From positions 139,419 through 203,418 of the forward strand of contig JBBIWA010000003.1 of NCBI GenBank assembly GCA_037439425.1: a stretch of DNA of 64,000 nt, written 5' to 3'. The notes below the pieces were generated by a model. The model made no database searches. It was given only the letters and a program-made list of their open reading frames with translations, and was not told the DNA's origin. The stretch is from JBBIWA01 sp037439425 (lineage in GTDB: Bacteria > Acidobacteriota > Blastocatellia > RBC074). The position numbers were made by a program, and so were the translations under genes. How positions within the stretch are numbered: the first letter of the stretch is position 1; every line of letters begins with the position of its first letter. This document shows, piece after piece, positions 24,080 through 33,423 of this stretch.

Positions 24080-26659
24080 CTAGTGGCGATTGCCCACCTC
24101 TTGCCCCAACCTTTCCAGTTGCTTCGCCTGCCGCTGCAAATCATAGAGCCTGGTCAACGCTTCAAGCGGGCTTAGTTCGTTAAGGTCAATGCTGGTGAGC
24201 GTTTTGAGCAGCTCAGCCACCGCAGCCGTCATCCCCCTGCCCTCGCCCTTATCCTCTCTCGCCTGATCGTGGCTGTGCGCGGTGCGAGATTCATCGAGCA
24301 GTTGCTGCGCGCGGTGGATCACCGGTTTGGGCAAGCCAGCAATCTGTGCGACGTAAACTCCAAAACTCTTTTCAGCTCGTCCCGGCTCGACCCGATGCAG
24401 ATACTCTACTTGCCCTTTCCACTCGCGCACGGTGAGATGGAAATTGCGCACGCGCGGCAGGTAATCAGCACAATCGGTCAATTCGTGGTAGTGCGTCGCA
24501 AAGAGGGTCTTGGTGCCCAGCCGCGGCTGGTTGTGCAGATATTCGACAATTGAACGCGCGATAGAAAGACCATCTGCCGTGGAGGTGCCGCGCCCGATCT
24601 CATCCAGCAAGATCAGGCTGCGGGGCGTCGCGTGGTGCAGGATGTGCGCCGTCTCGATCATCTCCACCATAAAGCTCGAATGGCCGCGCAGCGTATAGTC
24701 GTGCAAGCCCACGCGCGTGAAGATGCGATCAACTATTCCCAGGCGCGCCGCCCCAGCCGGCACGAAGCTGCCGATTTGAGCCAGTAAACAGATTAATGCG
24801 ACCTGTCGCAGGTAGACCGATTTGCCCGCCATGTTCGGCGCCGTGAGCAGAATGATCTGCGCGTCACGATTCGAAAGATAAGTATCGTTCGGCACGAATT
24901 TGCGCCCTGCCAGCCGTTGTTCAATCATCGGGTGACGTCCCTTGAGGATGACGATCTCCTGGCCCTCATTGAGTTCAGGCCGCACATAACCGAAGCGCGC
25001 AGCGCATTCGGCCAGCGCCGCGTAAAGATCTAGTTGCGCCAGACCCTGGGCGACACGGCCGAGGCGTTCGTGATGGCGGCTGAGCTCGTCGCAGACCTGG
25101 CGATAAAGATTGATCTCCAGTTCCAAGATGCGCTCGCGCGCATTAGCAATCAGCGATTCGTGCTCTTTCAGTTCGAGCGTGAAGAAACGCTCGGCATTCA
25201 CAAGCGTCTGTTTGCGTATGTAGTCGCTCGGAGCCAGTTTCAGGTTGGGTTTGGTGATCTCGATATAGTAGCCGAAGACTTTGTTGTAACCGACCTTGAG
25301 CGAACGGATACCCGTGCGCTCGCGCTCGCGCGCCTCGAACTTGGCGAGAAAGTCACGCCCGCTGTTGAGCACATCACGCAACTGATCAAGCTCCGGCGAA
25401 AATCCTGTGCGGATAATGCCGCCACGCTCAAAATCTGACGGTGGACGCTCAGTGATGGCACGACTCACATAGTCAGTCAGATCCTGACAATCCTCTAGTG
25501 GCGCTATCAGTTCTTTTGGCGCGCGGTGTTTTTCGAGTGTTGAGCGGAGCTGGGGAAGAGCTTGCAGGCTGCGTGCCAGCGCAACCACTTCGAAAGGTAC
25601 AGCTAGACGGCGCCGGATGCGCCCGAACAATCGCTCGATATCAAGCACCTCACCGAGCAAAAGGCGCACTTGCTGGCGTGCTGCTGCGCGCTGATAAAAC
25701 CAATCAACCGTCTCCTGCCGCCCCTGCAACTCATTGACTTCAAGCAAAGGGCGGCGCAGCCAGCGCCGCAACAAACGCCCACCCAGCGGGGTGACGGTCA
25801 GGTCTATGGTTGACACCAGTGAGCCTGTTGGCGCGCCACCCGTGAAATCCCAGCTCTGAAACAGCTCTAGATTGCGGATCGTCTGCGGATCGAGCTGCAT
25901 GAATTTCTCAATCGTGTAGCTCTGCAGCCGCGTTAAATTGGCCAGCGCATCAGGCTGAGTATCGCGCAAGTAGGCGATGATGGCCCCCGCAGCCCGTACC
26001 GCCAGCGGGCGATCTCCGCAACCGTAAGCGGCCAGCGAGGCTACCCCAAAATGACTCAGCAAACAGCGCTGCGCCTCCTCCGCTTCTACCTCTTCGTCAG
26101 CCAGTCGTGTGAGAGCGCATACCTCGATAGGCGGCACCTCAAGACTGCGCGGCAGCAGCAGCTCGGCCGGCGCCAGCCGTTCGAGTTCGGCGATAGCTTG
26201 AGCGCGTTCCAGCTCGGTGACGGCAAATTCACCAGTCGAAACATCCGCATAAGCCAGGCCTGCCATCCGCTCTTCCACGACCAGACTCGCCAGGTAGTTA
26301 TTTGCGCGCCCTTCGAGCAAGCCCGGCTCGATGACCGTGCCCGGAGTGATGATGCGTGTGACCTCGCGTTCTACCAGTCCTTTACCGGGCGGGGTCACCT
26401 GATCACATACCGCGACCTTGTAGCCCCGGTTGATGAGCTTGGCCAGATGGCTCTCGAGTGAACGCACCGGGATGCCAGCCAGTGGATGGACGTCACCTTT
26501 GCCAAACCACTTGCGCGTCAACGCCACGCCCAGTTCACGCGCCAGGATCTTGGCGTCTTCATCAAATGTCTCGTAGAAGTCGCCAATCTGAAAGAGCAAG
26601 ATCATGCCCGGATAGCGGCTTTTGATCTCCAGATACTGGCGGCGTAGAGGAGTGGTCAT
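24080..26659 (-). CDS. mutS: DNA mismatch repair protein MutS
   Basis: 859 residues, full length for MutS1. The N-terminal mismatch-recognition domain has the Phe-x-Glu motif in QIGDFYETFDEDA (about 25-37), and PGKGLVEREVTRIITPGT follows. The connector, lever and clamp domains occupy the centre. The ATPase domain has Walker A APNMAGKSVYLRQ (about 605-617), Walker B LILLDEIGRGTSTADGLS and the FATHYHELT switch. A helical C-terminal segment suitable for dimerisation is present. It binds mispaired bases and recruits MutL. No mutL gene is in the window. Confidence 0.97.
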   Translation of the reverse strand: MTTPLRRQYLEIKSRYPGMILLFQIGDFYETFDEDAKILARELGVALTRKWFGKGDVHPLAGIPVRSLESHLAKLINRGYKVAVCDQVTPPGKGLVEREVTRIITPGTVIEPGLLEGRANNYLASLVVEERMAGLAYADVSTGEFAVTELERAQAIAELERLAPAELLLPRSLEVPPIEVCALTRLADEEVEAEEAQRCLLSHFGVASLAAYGCGDRPLAVRAAGAIIAYLRDTQPDALANLTRLQSYTIEKFMQLDPQTIRNLELFQSWDFTGGAPTGSLVSTIDLTVTPLGGRLLRRWLRRPLLEVNELQGRQETVDWFYQRAAARQQVRLLLGEVLDIERLFGRIRRRLAVPFEVVALARSLQALPQLRSTLEKHRAPKELIAPLEDCQDLTDYVSRAITERPPSDFERGGIIRTGFSPELDQLRDVLNSGRDFLAKFEARERERTGIRSLKVGYNKVFGYYIEITKPNLKLAPSDYIRKQTLVNAERFFTLELKEHESLIANARERILELEINLYRQVCDELSRHHERLGRVAQGLAQLDLYAALAECAARFGYVRPELNEGQEIVILKGRHPMIEQRLAGRKFVPNDTYLSNRDAQIILLTAPNMAGKSVYLRQVALICLLAQIGSFVPAGAARLGIVDRIFTRVGLHDYTLRGHSSFMVEMIETAHILHHATPRSLILLDEIGRGTSTADGLSIARSIVEYLHNQPRLGTKTLFATHYHELTDCADYLPRVRNFHLTVREWKGQVEYLHRVEPGRAEKSFGVYVAQIAGLPKPVIHRAQQLLDESRTAHSHDQAREDKGEGRGMTAAVAELLKTLTSIDLNELSPLEALTRLYDLQRQAKQLERLGQEVGNRH

Positions 26660-26750
26660 AACGACGCAGCGGACCCTTAAGCGATCGACTCGGTTAGGTT
26701 ACCAAAGCTAAATCAACCCAGGCAAGATTGGGATACCGCAAGTAGGAAGA

Positions 26751-26779
26751 TTTACTCAACCGGCTGGCTTCCTTATAAT
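26751..26779 (+). promoter_or_regulatory. Sigma-70-type promoter upstream of the Ca2+/H+ antiporter gene
   Basis: TTTACT (4 of 6) at 26751-26756, a 17-nt spacer, and a perfect TATAAT at 26774-26779. The expected transcript has a leader of about 85 nt before the ATG at 26871; an AAGGAGATAGG at about 26804-26814 lies too far upstream to serve that ATG. Confidence 0.6.
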
Positions 26780-26870
26780 TTGCGCCGTCTCTACTCTTCA
26801 ATGAAAGGAGATAGGTCTCTGAGATAGGCAAGCCGTGAGCGCCCATTTTACCTGACTCCCAATCACCCGT

Positions 26871-27965
26871 ATGCTGAAAGATTTCTTTGCACCACACAAC
26901 TTTCTCAACTGGCTGTTGCTTTTCGTCCCCGCTGCCATTGTGCTAGAACTCATCCACGCTAACCCGATTGCGATCTTCCTCACTTCATCGCTAGCGATCA
27001 TCCCGCTGGCTGGATGGATGGGGCGAGCGACCGAACACCTCTCGGAAAAGCTGGGGGAAGGGATCGGGGGATTGCTCAATGCTACATTTGGGAACGCGGC
27101 TGAGTTGATCATCGCACTGATGGCCTTGCGCGCGGGCTTGTTTGATGTCGTCAAGGCCTCGGTCACCGGCTCTATCATTGGCAACATTCTGCTCGTGCTC
27201 GGTCTGAGCCTGCTAGCTGGTGGATTGAAGTTTTCAAGGCAACGCTTCAATCCTGCTGCGGCGATGATTGGCTCGACGATGCTGGCGCTCTCAGCCATTG
27301 GTCTTTTGCTGCCTGCCGTCTTTCATCTCCTGGTACGCGATCAACCGAACGTCAAGGAACAGAATCTGAGTCTGGAAATCGCCATCGTGCTCTTCATCAC
27401 CTACGTCCTTAGCCTGATCTTCACGCTGAAGACCCATGCCCATCTCTATGTCGGGGAACAACTGAACAAGGAAGAAGAAGAAGCTATCGGCACGCACGGT
27501 TGGAGTCAGGCGCGATCAGTGATCGTCTTACTGGTGGCCACTGGCTTGGTCGCCTTGATGAGCGAATTTCTGGTCGGCGCTGTTGAAGCGGCTTCGCGGG
27601 CGTTGGGTTTGACCGATATCTTCGTCGGAGTAATTTTGGTCGCGATCATCGGTAACGCGGCGGAACACTCGACGGCGGTACTAATGGCAATGAAGAACAA
27701 GATGGACTTGGCGCTCAACATCGCTATTGGTTCGAGCATGCAAGTAGCGCTCTTTGTAGCGCCGCTGCTGGTCTTTGTCAGTTACCTGTTTGGCAAGCCG
27801 ATGGATTTGCTTTTCACGCCGCTGGAGGTGATCGCCGTCACGGTTTCAGTCGCGGTCGTGGCGCTGATTGCGCAGGACGGAGAGTCGAATTGGCTAGAAG
27901 GAGTCTTGCTGCTTGCGGTTTACACGATTCTCGGTTTGACCTTTTATTTCCTTCCCGTGGGCTGA
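26871..27965 (+). CDS. cax: Calcium/proton antiporter of the CaCA superfamily (CAX type)
   Basis: 364 residues with about eleven hydrophobic helices in two homologous halves. Each half carries the ion-binding alpha repeat: GGLLNATFGNAAELIIAL (about 65-82) and VAIIGNAAEHSTAVLMA (about 257-273), with the paired Glu residues. The acidic loop between halves (NKEEEEAIGTHGW) is typical of CAX/ChaA proteins. It exports Ca2+ in exchange for H+. No obvious ribosome site precedes the ATG at 26871, so the start is probable but not certain. Confidence 0.93.
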   Translation: MLKDFFAPHNFLNWLLLFVPAAIVLELIHANPIAIFLTSSLAIIPLAGWMGRATEHLSEKLGEGIGGLLNATFGNAAELIIALMALRAGLFDVVKASVTGSIIGNILLVLGLSLLAGGLKFSRQRFNPAAAMIGSTMLALSAIGLLLPAVFHLLVRDQPNVKEQNLSLEIAIVLFITYVLSLIFTLKTHAHLYVGEQLNKEEEEAIGTHGWSQARSVIVLLVATGLVALMSEFLVGAVEAASRALGLTDIFVGVILVAIIGNAAEHSTAVLMAMKNKMDLALNIAIGSSMQVALFVAPLLVFVSYLFGKPMDLLFTPLEVIAVTVSVAVVALIAQDGESNWLEGVLLLAVYTILGLTFYFLPVG

Positions 27966-27967
27966 GT

Positions 27968-28066
27968 TGAGCAGAAGGAGAGAGGGGGAGGGGAGAAGAC
28001 AGGGGGACGGGAAGAGTGGGGGAACTGCTCCTCAGCTCTCTCACTCTCCCGCTCTCTGCTTTTCTC
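27968..28066. repeat. Purine/pyrimidine-rich imperfect palindrome between convergent genes
   Basis: A purine-only stretch (GAGAGAGGGGGAGGGGAG-like) is followed by a pyrimidine-rich complement (CTCTCTCACTCTCCCGCTCTC). The arms pair imperfectly. It fills the gap between the converging cax and glmM genes and may serve as a shared transcript end. Confidence 0.45.
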
Positions 28067-29413
28067 TCACTGTCCAAGCTGTTCTTTGATTATGCTGGCC
28101 AGTTCCTCAGCCTGCTTCAGAATCGCAGTCTCGTCTTGGCCTTCAATCATCACGCGAACCAGGTCTTCTGTTCCCGAATAGCGAACCAGCAGGCGGCCTT
28201 TGCCCGCTAGCTCTGCGGCCAACGCGTCCATCGCCTCTTTGATCTGTGGGATGCTCTCGAGCGGTGGCTTACGCGCGACGCGGACGTTGAGGGTGATTTG
28301 CGGATAGCGGGTGAATCCGCTGGCAAGCTGGCTTAGGCTACGGCCAGAGGCGATCATTGCGCGCAGGACTTCGAGCGCTGTGATTATACCGTCACCTGCC
28401 AGGCTGATCTCTGGGAAGATAATATGACCCGATTGCTCCCCGCCGAGGCTACCACCGCCTGCAAGCAATTCTTCAAGCACATATTTGTCGCCCACTTTTG
28501 TGCGCACCAGTTCAATGTTGTGCTCTTTCAACGCCAATTCTAGACCGAGATTGCTCATCACCGTGGCGACGACGCGATTGCCTTTGAGCTGTCCGCGCGC
28601 GGCCAGGTAGCAAGCCATGATAAATAGCACCTGATCGCCATCCACCAGTTGGCCGCGTTCATCTACAAACAAAGCCCGGTCAGCATCGCCATCGAAAGCG
28701 ATGCCGAGGTCCGCCTCAGCTGCCAGGACGACCTCCTGCAATCTCTCTGGGTAAAGCGAGCCGCAATTCTGATTGATGTTGCGCCCATCCGGCTCGATGT
28801 TAATCGCCCTGGTGAGAGCACCGAGCGAGGCAAAGAGGACAGGCGCGATTTCGTAAGCCGCGCCGTTAGCACAATCAAGGACTATCTCCAGGCCCGTCAG
28901 GTCTAGCTCGGCTCCGATCTCGTTGTGCAGGAAGTCAAGGTACTTCTCCGCATAGGTCGGTTCCGGCTCAATCTGCGCTCTGATCATCGGCGGGAAGTTA
29001 GCTGGATCGGCTTTGAGATCGCGTTCGATTGCCTGTTCAGTCTCCTGGTCAAGCTTCTGTCCTGAAGGCGCAAAGATTTTAATGCCATTGTCCTGATACG
29101 GATTGTGTGAAGCTGAAATGACCACGCCAGCATCAGCCTTAAGCGTGCGCGTCAGATAAGCTACGCCGGGCGTGGTGATGATTCCGGCCGAGTGGACCTC
29201 AGCTTCGGCCGTGAAGGCCCCGCGCGTCAGAGCTGCCTCGATCCATTGGCCCGACTGGCGCGTATCGCGCCCGATGAGGATGAAAGGCGCGCGCCCCAGT
29301 TTGGCTTTTAATTTCCCGGCCAGAGAATACCCAAGCTGCTCGATCGTTGATTCGTCGAGTGGGAATTGACCGGCTAAACCTCGAATCCCATCTGTGCCGA
29401 AAAATTCTCCCAT
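28067..29413 (-). CDS. glmM: Phosphoglucosamine mutase
   Basis: 448 residues starting at MGEFFGTDGIRG, the canonical GlmM N-terminus; the frame is open 51 nt further upstream but that part has no family counterpart. It converts glucosamine-6-phosphate to glucosamine-1-phosphate for UDP-GlcNAc and peptidoglycan. Motifs in order are VVISASHNPYQDNGIKIF with catalytic Ser102, the Mg-binding AFDGDADRALFVD, the sugar loop GGEQSGHIIF and the phosphate loop RYSGTEDLVRVMIEG. It lies downstream of cdaA and cdaR in the same direction, a conserved order linking cyclic-di-AMP to wall synthesis. Confidence 0.97.
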   Translation of the reverse strand: MGEFFGTDGIRGLAGQFPLDESTIEQLGYSLAGKLKAKLGRAPFILIGRDTRQSGQWIEAALTRGAFTAEAEVHSAGIITTPGVAYLTRTLKADAGVVISASHNPYQDNGIKIFAPSGQKLDQETEQAIERDLKADPANFPPMIRAQIEPEPTYAEKYLDFLHNEIGAELDLTGLEIVLDCANGAAYEIAPVLFASLGALTRAINIEPDGRNINQNCGSLYPERLQEVVLAAEADLGIAFDGDADRALFVDERGQLVDGDQVLFIMACYLAARGQLKGNRVVATVMSNLGLELALKEHNIELVRTKVGDKYVLEELLAGGGSLGGEQSGHIIFPEISLAGDGIITALEVLRAMIASGRSLSQLASGFTRYPQITLNVRVARKPPLESIPQIKEAMDALAAELAGKGRLLVRYSGTEDLVRVMIEGQDETAILKQAEELASIIKEQLGQ

Positions 29414-29479
29414 AGACTTTAAGCTATCGAAGTATGGACGAGCAATGAGAACTGCTTTCACCACCCATCTTTCACCGCT

Positions 29480-30454
29480 TCACCTCTTCACTTTCACTTG
29501 ATTGGGGACGATACGTTTTACTTCAATGCGCGGATGCGCATTCTCTGGCAGCCGCACACTCGGCGTGATGATGTTGGTGGCTTCTGAGAGTGTAGCGGTG
29601 CTGATTTCGACCTTCAGATCACTGGCTGTTAATGCCTCAATCGCCGAGCGTGGTCCATAGAGACAGACATCAACTGTTGAGGTGAGCAGCCGCCCTCTTG
29701 GCGGCCGATCAACCCACTTGACCGGCAGGCGGGAAAACTGGCGTTCGCTGCGGCGTTCTCCAATCTCTATCGAGAGATTGATCGGGCCCGGAGTTGTCAC
29801 CCGGACGAAGCGATCAGGAGGGTCCACCTCAACGGTGGTTTTGAAACTGGAGAGATGGCCTTCGAGCTGGATGCTCTCGGTAGAGACTTGCGTGATCCTG
29901 GCCACGTGTGATTGGGGGCCCTCAATCACAACTGAGGCAGGCACCGCAGAGAAGCTGTAGACTTCGTATTCTGGGGGCAGCTCGCCGATAAACTTCGGTT
30001 CGACCGGGACCTCCTTGTGCGCGATTGGTTCTAGCCGCAGCTTGATGCTGGCTGGATCAATTCTGAGCACCCTGACGTTTTCAGGGATGGTGGCTGGAGC
30101 TGTTTTCAGTTGCACCACCCGCTCACCAGGCTCTTTGTTGCTCAGATCGGCGATGATGGCGATCTGGTTAGCCGTCATGTTGCGCACCACGTCTTGCGGG
30201 CCGCGCAATCGCACGCTCACGCTCTGGGCGACCTCACCACTAATTTCCAATCCTGCCGGGCGATCGCGGAATTCAATCGGCACGCCGACAAGCAGTACTT
30301 CGCGCATGGGCTGGCGCGAGACGACAAAAAGGATCAGCGCGATCAGCAACGCCAGCAGTTTGAGTCCCAAATTCTCAAACAGGGAATGCTTAAATTTTTG
30401 GTGTAACCGTCGATGGCGCAGACGTCGCCACCAGCTAGACAGGCGCAATCTCAT
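29480..30454 (-). CDS. cdaR: YbbR/CdaR-like regulator of diadenylate cyclase
   Basis: 324 residues. One N-terminal membrane helix (about 26-45, LGLKLLALLIALILFVVSRQ) is followed by three to four YbbR repeats on the outer side (with SVRLRGPQDVVRNMTANQI and VPASVVIEGPQSHVARI). The family binds CdaA and modulates its activity. The gene overlaps cdaA by 4 nt and precedes glmM by 66 nt, the conserved cdaA-cdaR-glmM order. Confidence 0.93.
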   Translation of the reverse strand: MRLRLSSWWRRLRHRRLHQKFKHSLFENLGLKLLALLIALILFVVSRQPMREVLLVGVPIEFRDRPAGLEISGEVAQSVSVRLRGPQDVVRNMTANQIAIIADLSNKEPGERVVQLKTAPATIPENVRVLRIDPASIKLRLEPIAHKEVPVEPKFIGELPPEYEVYSFSAVPASVVIEGPQSHVARITQVSTESIQLEGHLSSFKTTVEVDPPDRFVRVTTPGPINLSIEIGERRSERQFSRLPVKWVDRPPRGRLLTSTVDVCLYGPRSAIEALTASDLKVEISTATLSEATNIITPSVRLPENAHPRIEVKRIVPNQVKVKR

Positions 30455-31377
30455 AGCGTGGACTCCCCGCGCATGCTTTCGCTTTGTGGCGCAACTGCCG
30501 TCTCCAGGCCTCCCGAAACGATTTGCTCAAACTCTTGTTGGCGACGCCGTTCCTCGGCCTCCTGTTCGATGGTCTCCGCCTCAGTACGCCAAGGCTCCAT
30601 CGCCTGCTGAATCAGCGCACGCAGGCCCGGCCCGTCAAGGTGTCGCTTGATCTTTCCGTCAATAGCAAATGAGATCGAGCCAGTCTCTTCAGAGACGACC
30701 ACGGCAAAGGCATCACTATCTTCAGTAATACCAATCGCTGCGCGATGGCGAGTTCCCAGCTCGCGCGACAGCTTCGGGTTTTGCGTCAAAGGCAAGAAAC
30801 AGGAAGCCGCAGCTACCCGCCCCTCGCTGACAATCACTGCCCCATCGTGCAGCGGCGTATGGGGATTGAAGATCGTCACCAGCAGGTCATAAGTCAACCG
30901 AGCATCGAGCCGGATCCCGCTCTCGATATAGGTTTTCAACCCTACGTCCCGCTCAAAAATGATCAGCGCGCCGGTCTTTTCCGACGAAAGGGTGGTCGCA
31001 GCCAGCACCACTTCGTCGTACCAGTGATGCCCGTAAGGGTCTGTGCGACGGCGCGCCTGAATGAACGGGAGACGGAAATTCTTGCCAAAGTGGACCAAGG
31101 CCGCGCGAATCTCTGGTTGAAACAAAACGATAATGGCAAAGCCCAGGTAAACGATAGCATTACGCAACAACCACTCGACCATGCTGAAGCCGAACCAGAT
31201 GGAAAGCTGATAGAGCAGCGCCACCAGCACCAGTCCCGCCCCCATCTGGACTGCACGAGTCCCCCGCACCAGCCTGAGCATCTCGTAAACCAGGAAGGCG
31301 ACTATTAGGATCTCGAGCAGGTTTTTCAGTTCGAGCGAGCGCAGAAACAACAGCGCCTCTATCCAAACCTCGTGCAT
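30451..31377 (-). CDS. cdaA: Membrane diadenylate cyclase CdaA
   Basis: 308 residues. Three N-terminal membrane helices (about 20-88) are followed by a DisA_N/DAC catalytic domain (about 120-280) with the DGA motif at 178-180 (NPHTPLHDGAVIV) and the RHR motif at 210-212 (LGTRHRAAIG). It condenses two ATP to cyclic-di-AMP, which controls osmolyte transport and wall homeostasis. The C-terminal 35 residues are Gln/Glu-rich. GAGAG lies directly before the ATG. It is the first gene of the cdaA-cdaR-glmM group. Confidence 0.96.
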   Translation of the reverse strand: MHEVWIEALLFLRSLELKNLLEILIVAFLVYEMLRLVRGTRAVQMGAGLVLVALLYQLSIWFGFSMVEWLLRNAIVYLGFAIIVLFQPEIRAALVHFGKNFRLPFIQARRRTDPYGHHWYDEVVLAATTLSSEKTGALIIFERDVGLKTYIESGIRLDARLTYDLLVTIFNPHTPLHDGAVIVSEGRVAAASCFLPLTQNPKLSRELGTRHRAAIGITEDSDAFAVVVSEETGSISFAIDGKIKRHLDGPGLRALIQQAMEPWRTEAETIEQEAEERRRQQEFEQIVSGGLETAVAPQSESMRGESTL

Positions 31378-31570
31378 CTCTCTTGCGGCTTATAGCTAGG
31401 GGTTATGAGTAGCGGACTTCCGAAGTCTCACGACTCCAACCTCGTCATTAGGCCTGGGCTTGTGATCTTCACTGGCCATTAAGCATAACATATCTGAGCG
31501 CAGTTGCGATGGGTAAATGTCTGCCGGGGAGTAAGTTTTTAGGGGGAACGTCTCGACAATGGAGAGCTGC

Positions 31571-32713
31571 TTATCGTTTCAGGTCGTCCAGGCTGAGGTA
31601 GCCGACCAGCAAGCCCTCGCTGTCCACCACAGCAAGGCGGCCTAATCGGTTGGCTTTGAGCTTGCGCTCGGCCAGCTCGATGGAGGCACGGACCGGAACG
31701 AAGAGAGAATCGTCAACCGGCTGCATCACGTCGCGGATGAAGAGTCGCTCCCAGTCCTCACGCGGGACTTGGCGCAGCCGTTCAAGCGAAAGCAACCCGT
31801 GCAATCGGCCATTGTGGGCGACCGGGAAACTGGCATAACGATGGGCTGACAGGATGCGATCAATGAATTCACTGATCCGCAGATCGGGTGGAACGCTCAC
31901 CGCCGGAGTGCTCATAATCGCGCCCACGGTTCCTTGCACATCCCACTGCCCCCTTGCAGCCCACTCAGCCCGGCTATCGGCCTGTTGCTGCTGGCGGTAA
32001 CGGTACTCCTTTTCAGCTTGATTCTTCAGAAAAACCCCGACCATCACCGACCAGAAAGTGGAGAGATAATCGCCCCAGAAGGCCCGAAAGAGGCCATATG
32101 AGATGAGCATATAGGAGAGCCACACGCCCATGCGTTTGGCCGTCTGCGTCGCCGAGAGGATGTCTTTGCGCCGATGCCATAGCGCTGCCCGCAACACGCG
32201 CCCGCCGTCCAGCGGTAGACCCGGCAGCAAATTGAACGTGGCAAGCAGCAGATTGATTACCAACAGGTAGCGAAACGTCTCGCGCAACGGCAAGCGCAGC
32301 TCGTAGTCAGGGCTGATTTGTTGGACGATCTCCGTGCAGATGTAGAACATCAGCGCGAGCAAAAATGAGCTGGCAGGCCCAGCAATTGCAATCCGCAGCT
32401 CCGTCAGCGGCAAGCGAAATTCGGCCATGCGTGCCCAACCGCCGAAGATGTGCAGTTCAATGTCATAAATCTTCACTCCCTCCAGCCGCGCCATTAACGA
32501 ATGCGATAGCTCATGCACCAGCACGGAGAGAAAGACCAGCGCCGTCATGAGAGCTCCGGCAAAGAGATACTGCCAGCGGGGTAGCCAGACCATTCGTGGC
32601 AAGTAAAGGAAAGTGACCAGCACCAGATGCAGCGCTGCCACCAGAAACCAGGAGTAGCTGATCTTCACCGGAATGCCGAAGAGTCGCATCAGTTGGAAGT
32701 GGCGAGAGCGCAT
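31571..32713 (-). CDS. Site-2 protease (M50) with C-terminal CBS domains
   Basis: 380 residues. The zinc metallopeptidase motif HELSH is at 67-71 inside a membrane helix, and the third ligand lies in LNLLPGLPLDGGRVLRA (about 160-176). About six membrane helices occupy residues 15-230. Two CBS motifs follow (about 260-380: MSTPAVSVPPDLRISEFIDR and VMQPVDDSLFVPVRASIELA), which usually bind adenine nucleotides. This is the SpoIVFB-like/rhomboid-independent S2P class, cleaving membrane-bound regulators; its substrate is unknown. An alternative ATG at 32689 (MRLFGIPV) matches family starts better. Confidence 0.92.
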   Translation of the reverse strand: MRSRHFQLMRLFGIPVKISYSWFLVAALHLVLVTFLYLPRMVWLPRWQYLFAGALMTALVFLSVLVHELSHSLMARLEGVKIYDIELHIFGGWARMAEFRLPLTELRIAIAGPASSFLLALMFYICTEIVQQISPDYELRLPLRETFRYLLVINLLLATFNLLPGLPLDGGRVLRAALWHRRKDILSATQTAKRMGVWLSYMLISYGLFRAFWGDYLSTFWSVMVGVFLKNQAEKEYRYRQQQQADSRAEWAARGQWDVQGTVGAIMSTPAVSVPPDLRISEFIDRILSAHRYASFPVAHNGRLHGLLSLERLRQVPREDWERLFIRDVMQPVDDSLFVPVRASIELAERKLKANRLGRLAVVDSEGLLVGYLSLDDLKR

Positions 32714-32787
32714 AGCTGAATGATAACGGCGAAAGATAATAAAGTACAGACCTCAGACCTCTGCTGCGCTGCAGCGTGCCCCTTGTC

Positions 32788-33420
32788 TCAGTGAGCGACG
32801 AAATCCGTGATGGCCTGCATCAGCTCGTCAAGCTGATCATCAAAAAAGTGCCCAGCCCCCTCGATCCTCACCAGATGTAAGTCCTGATCCAGCGGGAGAG
32901 TATCAAGCAGTCTTTCGAGCGAGGCAAGCGGAGCAATCTCATCCTCTGTGCCGTGAATGAAGAGCTTGGGCTTATTGCAAGAGCTAAGAAAGCCGAGATC
33001 ATAAAATCGCACCGGGGTGCCAATCGAGATCAAGCGATCAACCCGCCCGTCAGCGCAGCCGACACGCAGCCCGATAGCCGCACCGAACGAGAAGCCTGCC
33101 ACGATCACTTCGCGCGCTCGTGGCTGATGTTCGAGCAAGTAATCGAGTGCAATTCGAGCATCCTCAGCTTCGCCGCGCCCTTCATCGTATCTGCCAGTGC
33201 TTTGGCCTACGCCGCGAAAATTGAAGCGTAGCGTCTCCAGTCCCGCCTGCTGCAAGGCCCGCGCTGTGCGGAAGACGACTTTGTTATGCATCGTGCCGCC
33301 GTGTTGCGGGTGCGGATGCAACACCAGCGCGACCCTTTCAGCCCGACCATGTCCGGGCCGATAGATCGCTTCCAGATGACCGTGGGGGGCGGGGATCAAT
33401 AAGTTGCCTTTGGGGTACAT
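32788..33420 (-). CDS. Alpha/beta hydrolase (dienelactone hydrolase-like)
   Basis: 210 residues, a minimal alpha/beta hydrolase. The nucleophile elbow G-F-S-F-G is at about 98-102, the Asp lies in IHGTEDEIAPL and the catalytic His in GAGHFF. HPHPQHGGTMHNKVV near the N-terminus forms the oxyanion region typical of the YfhR/CocE-like small hydrolases. It starts 3 nt after the stop of the dehydrogenase gene, so the two are co-transcribed. The substrate is not known. Confidence 0.9.
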   Translation of the reverse strand: MYPKGNLLIPAPHGHLEAIYRPGHGRAERVALVLHPHPQHGGTMHNKVVFRTARALQQAGLETLRFNFRGVGQSTGRYDEGRGEAEDARIALDYLLEHQPRAREVIVAGFSFGAAIGLRVGCADGRVDRLISIGTPVRFYDLGFLSSCNKPKLFIHGTEDEIAPLASLERLLDTLPLDQDLHLVRIEGAGHFFDDQLDELMQAITDFVAH

Positions 33421-33423
33421 AGC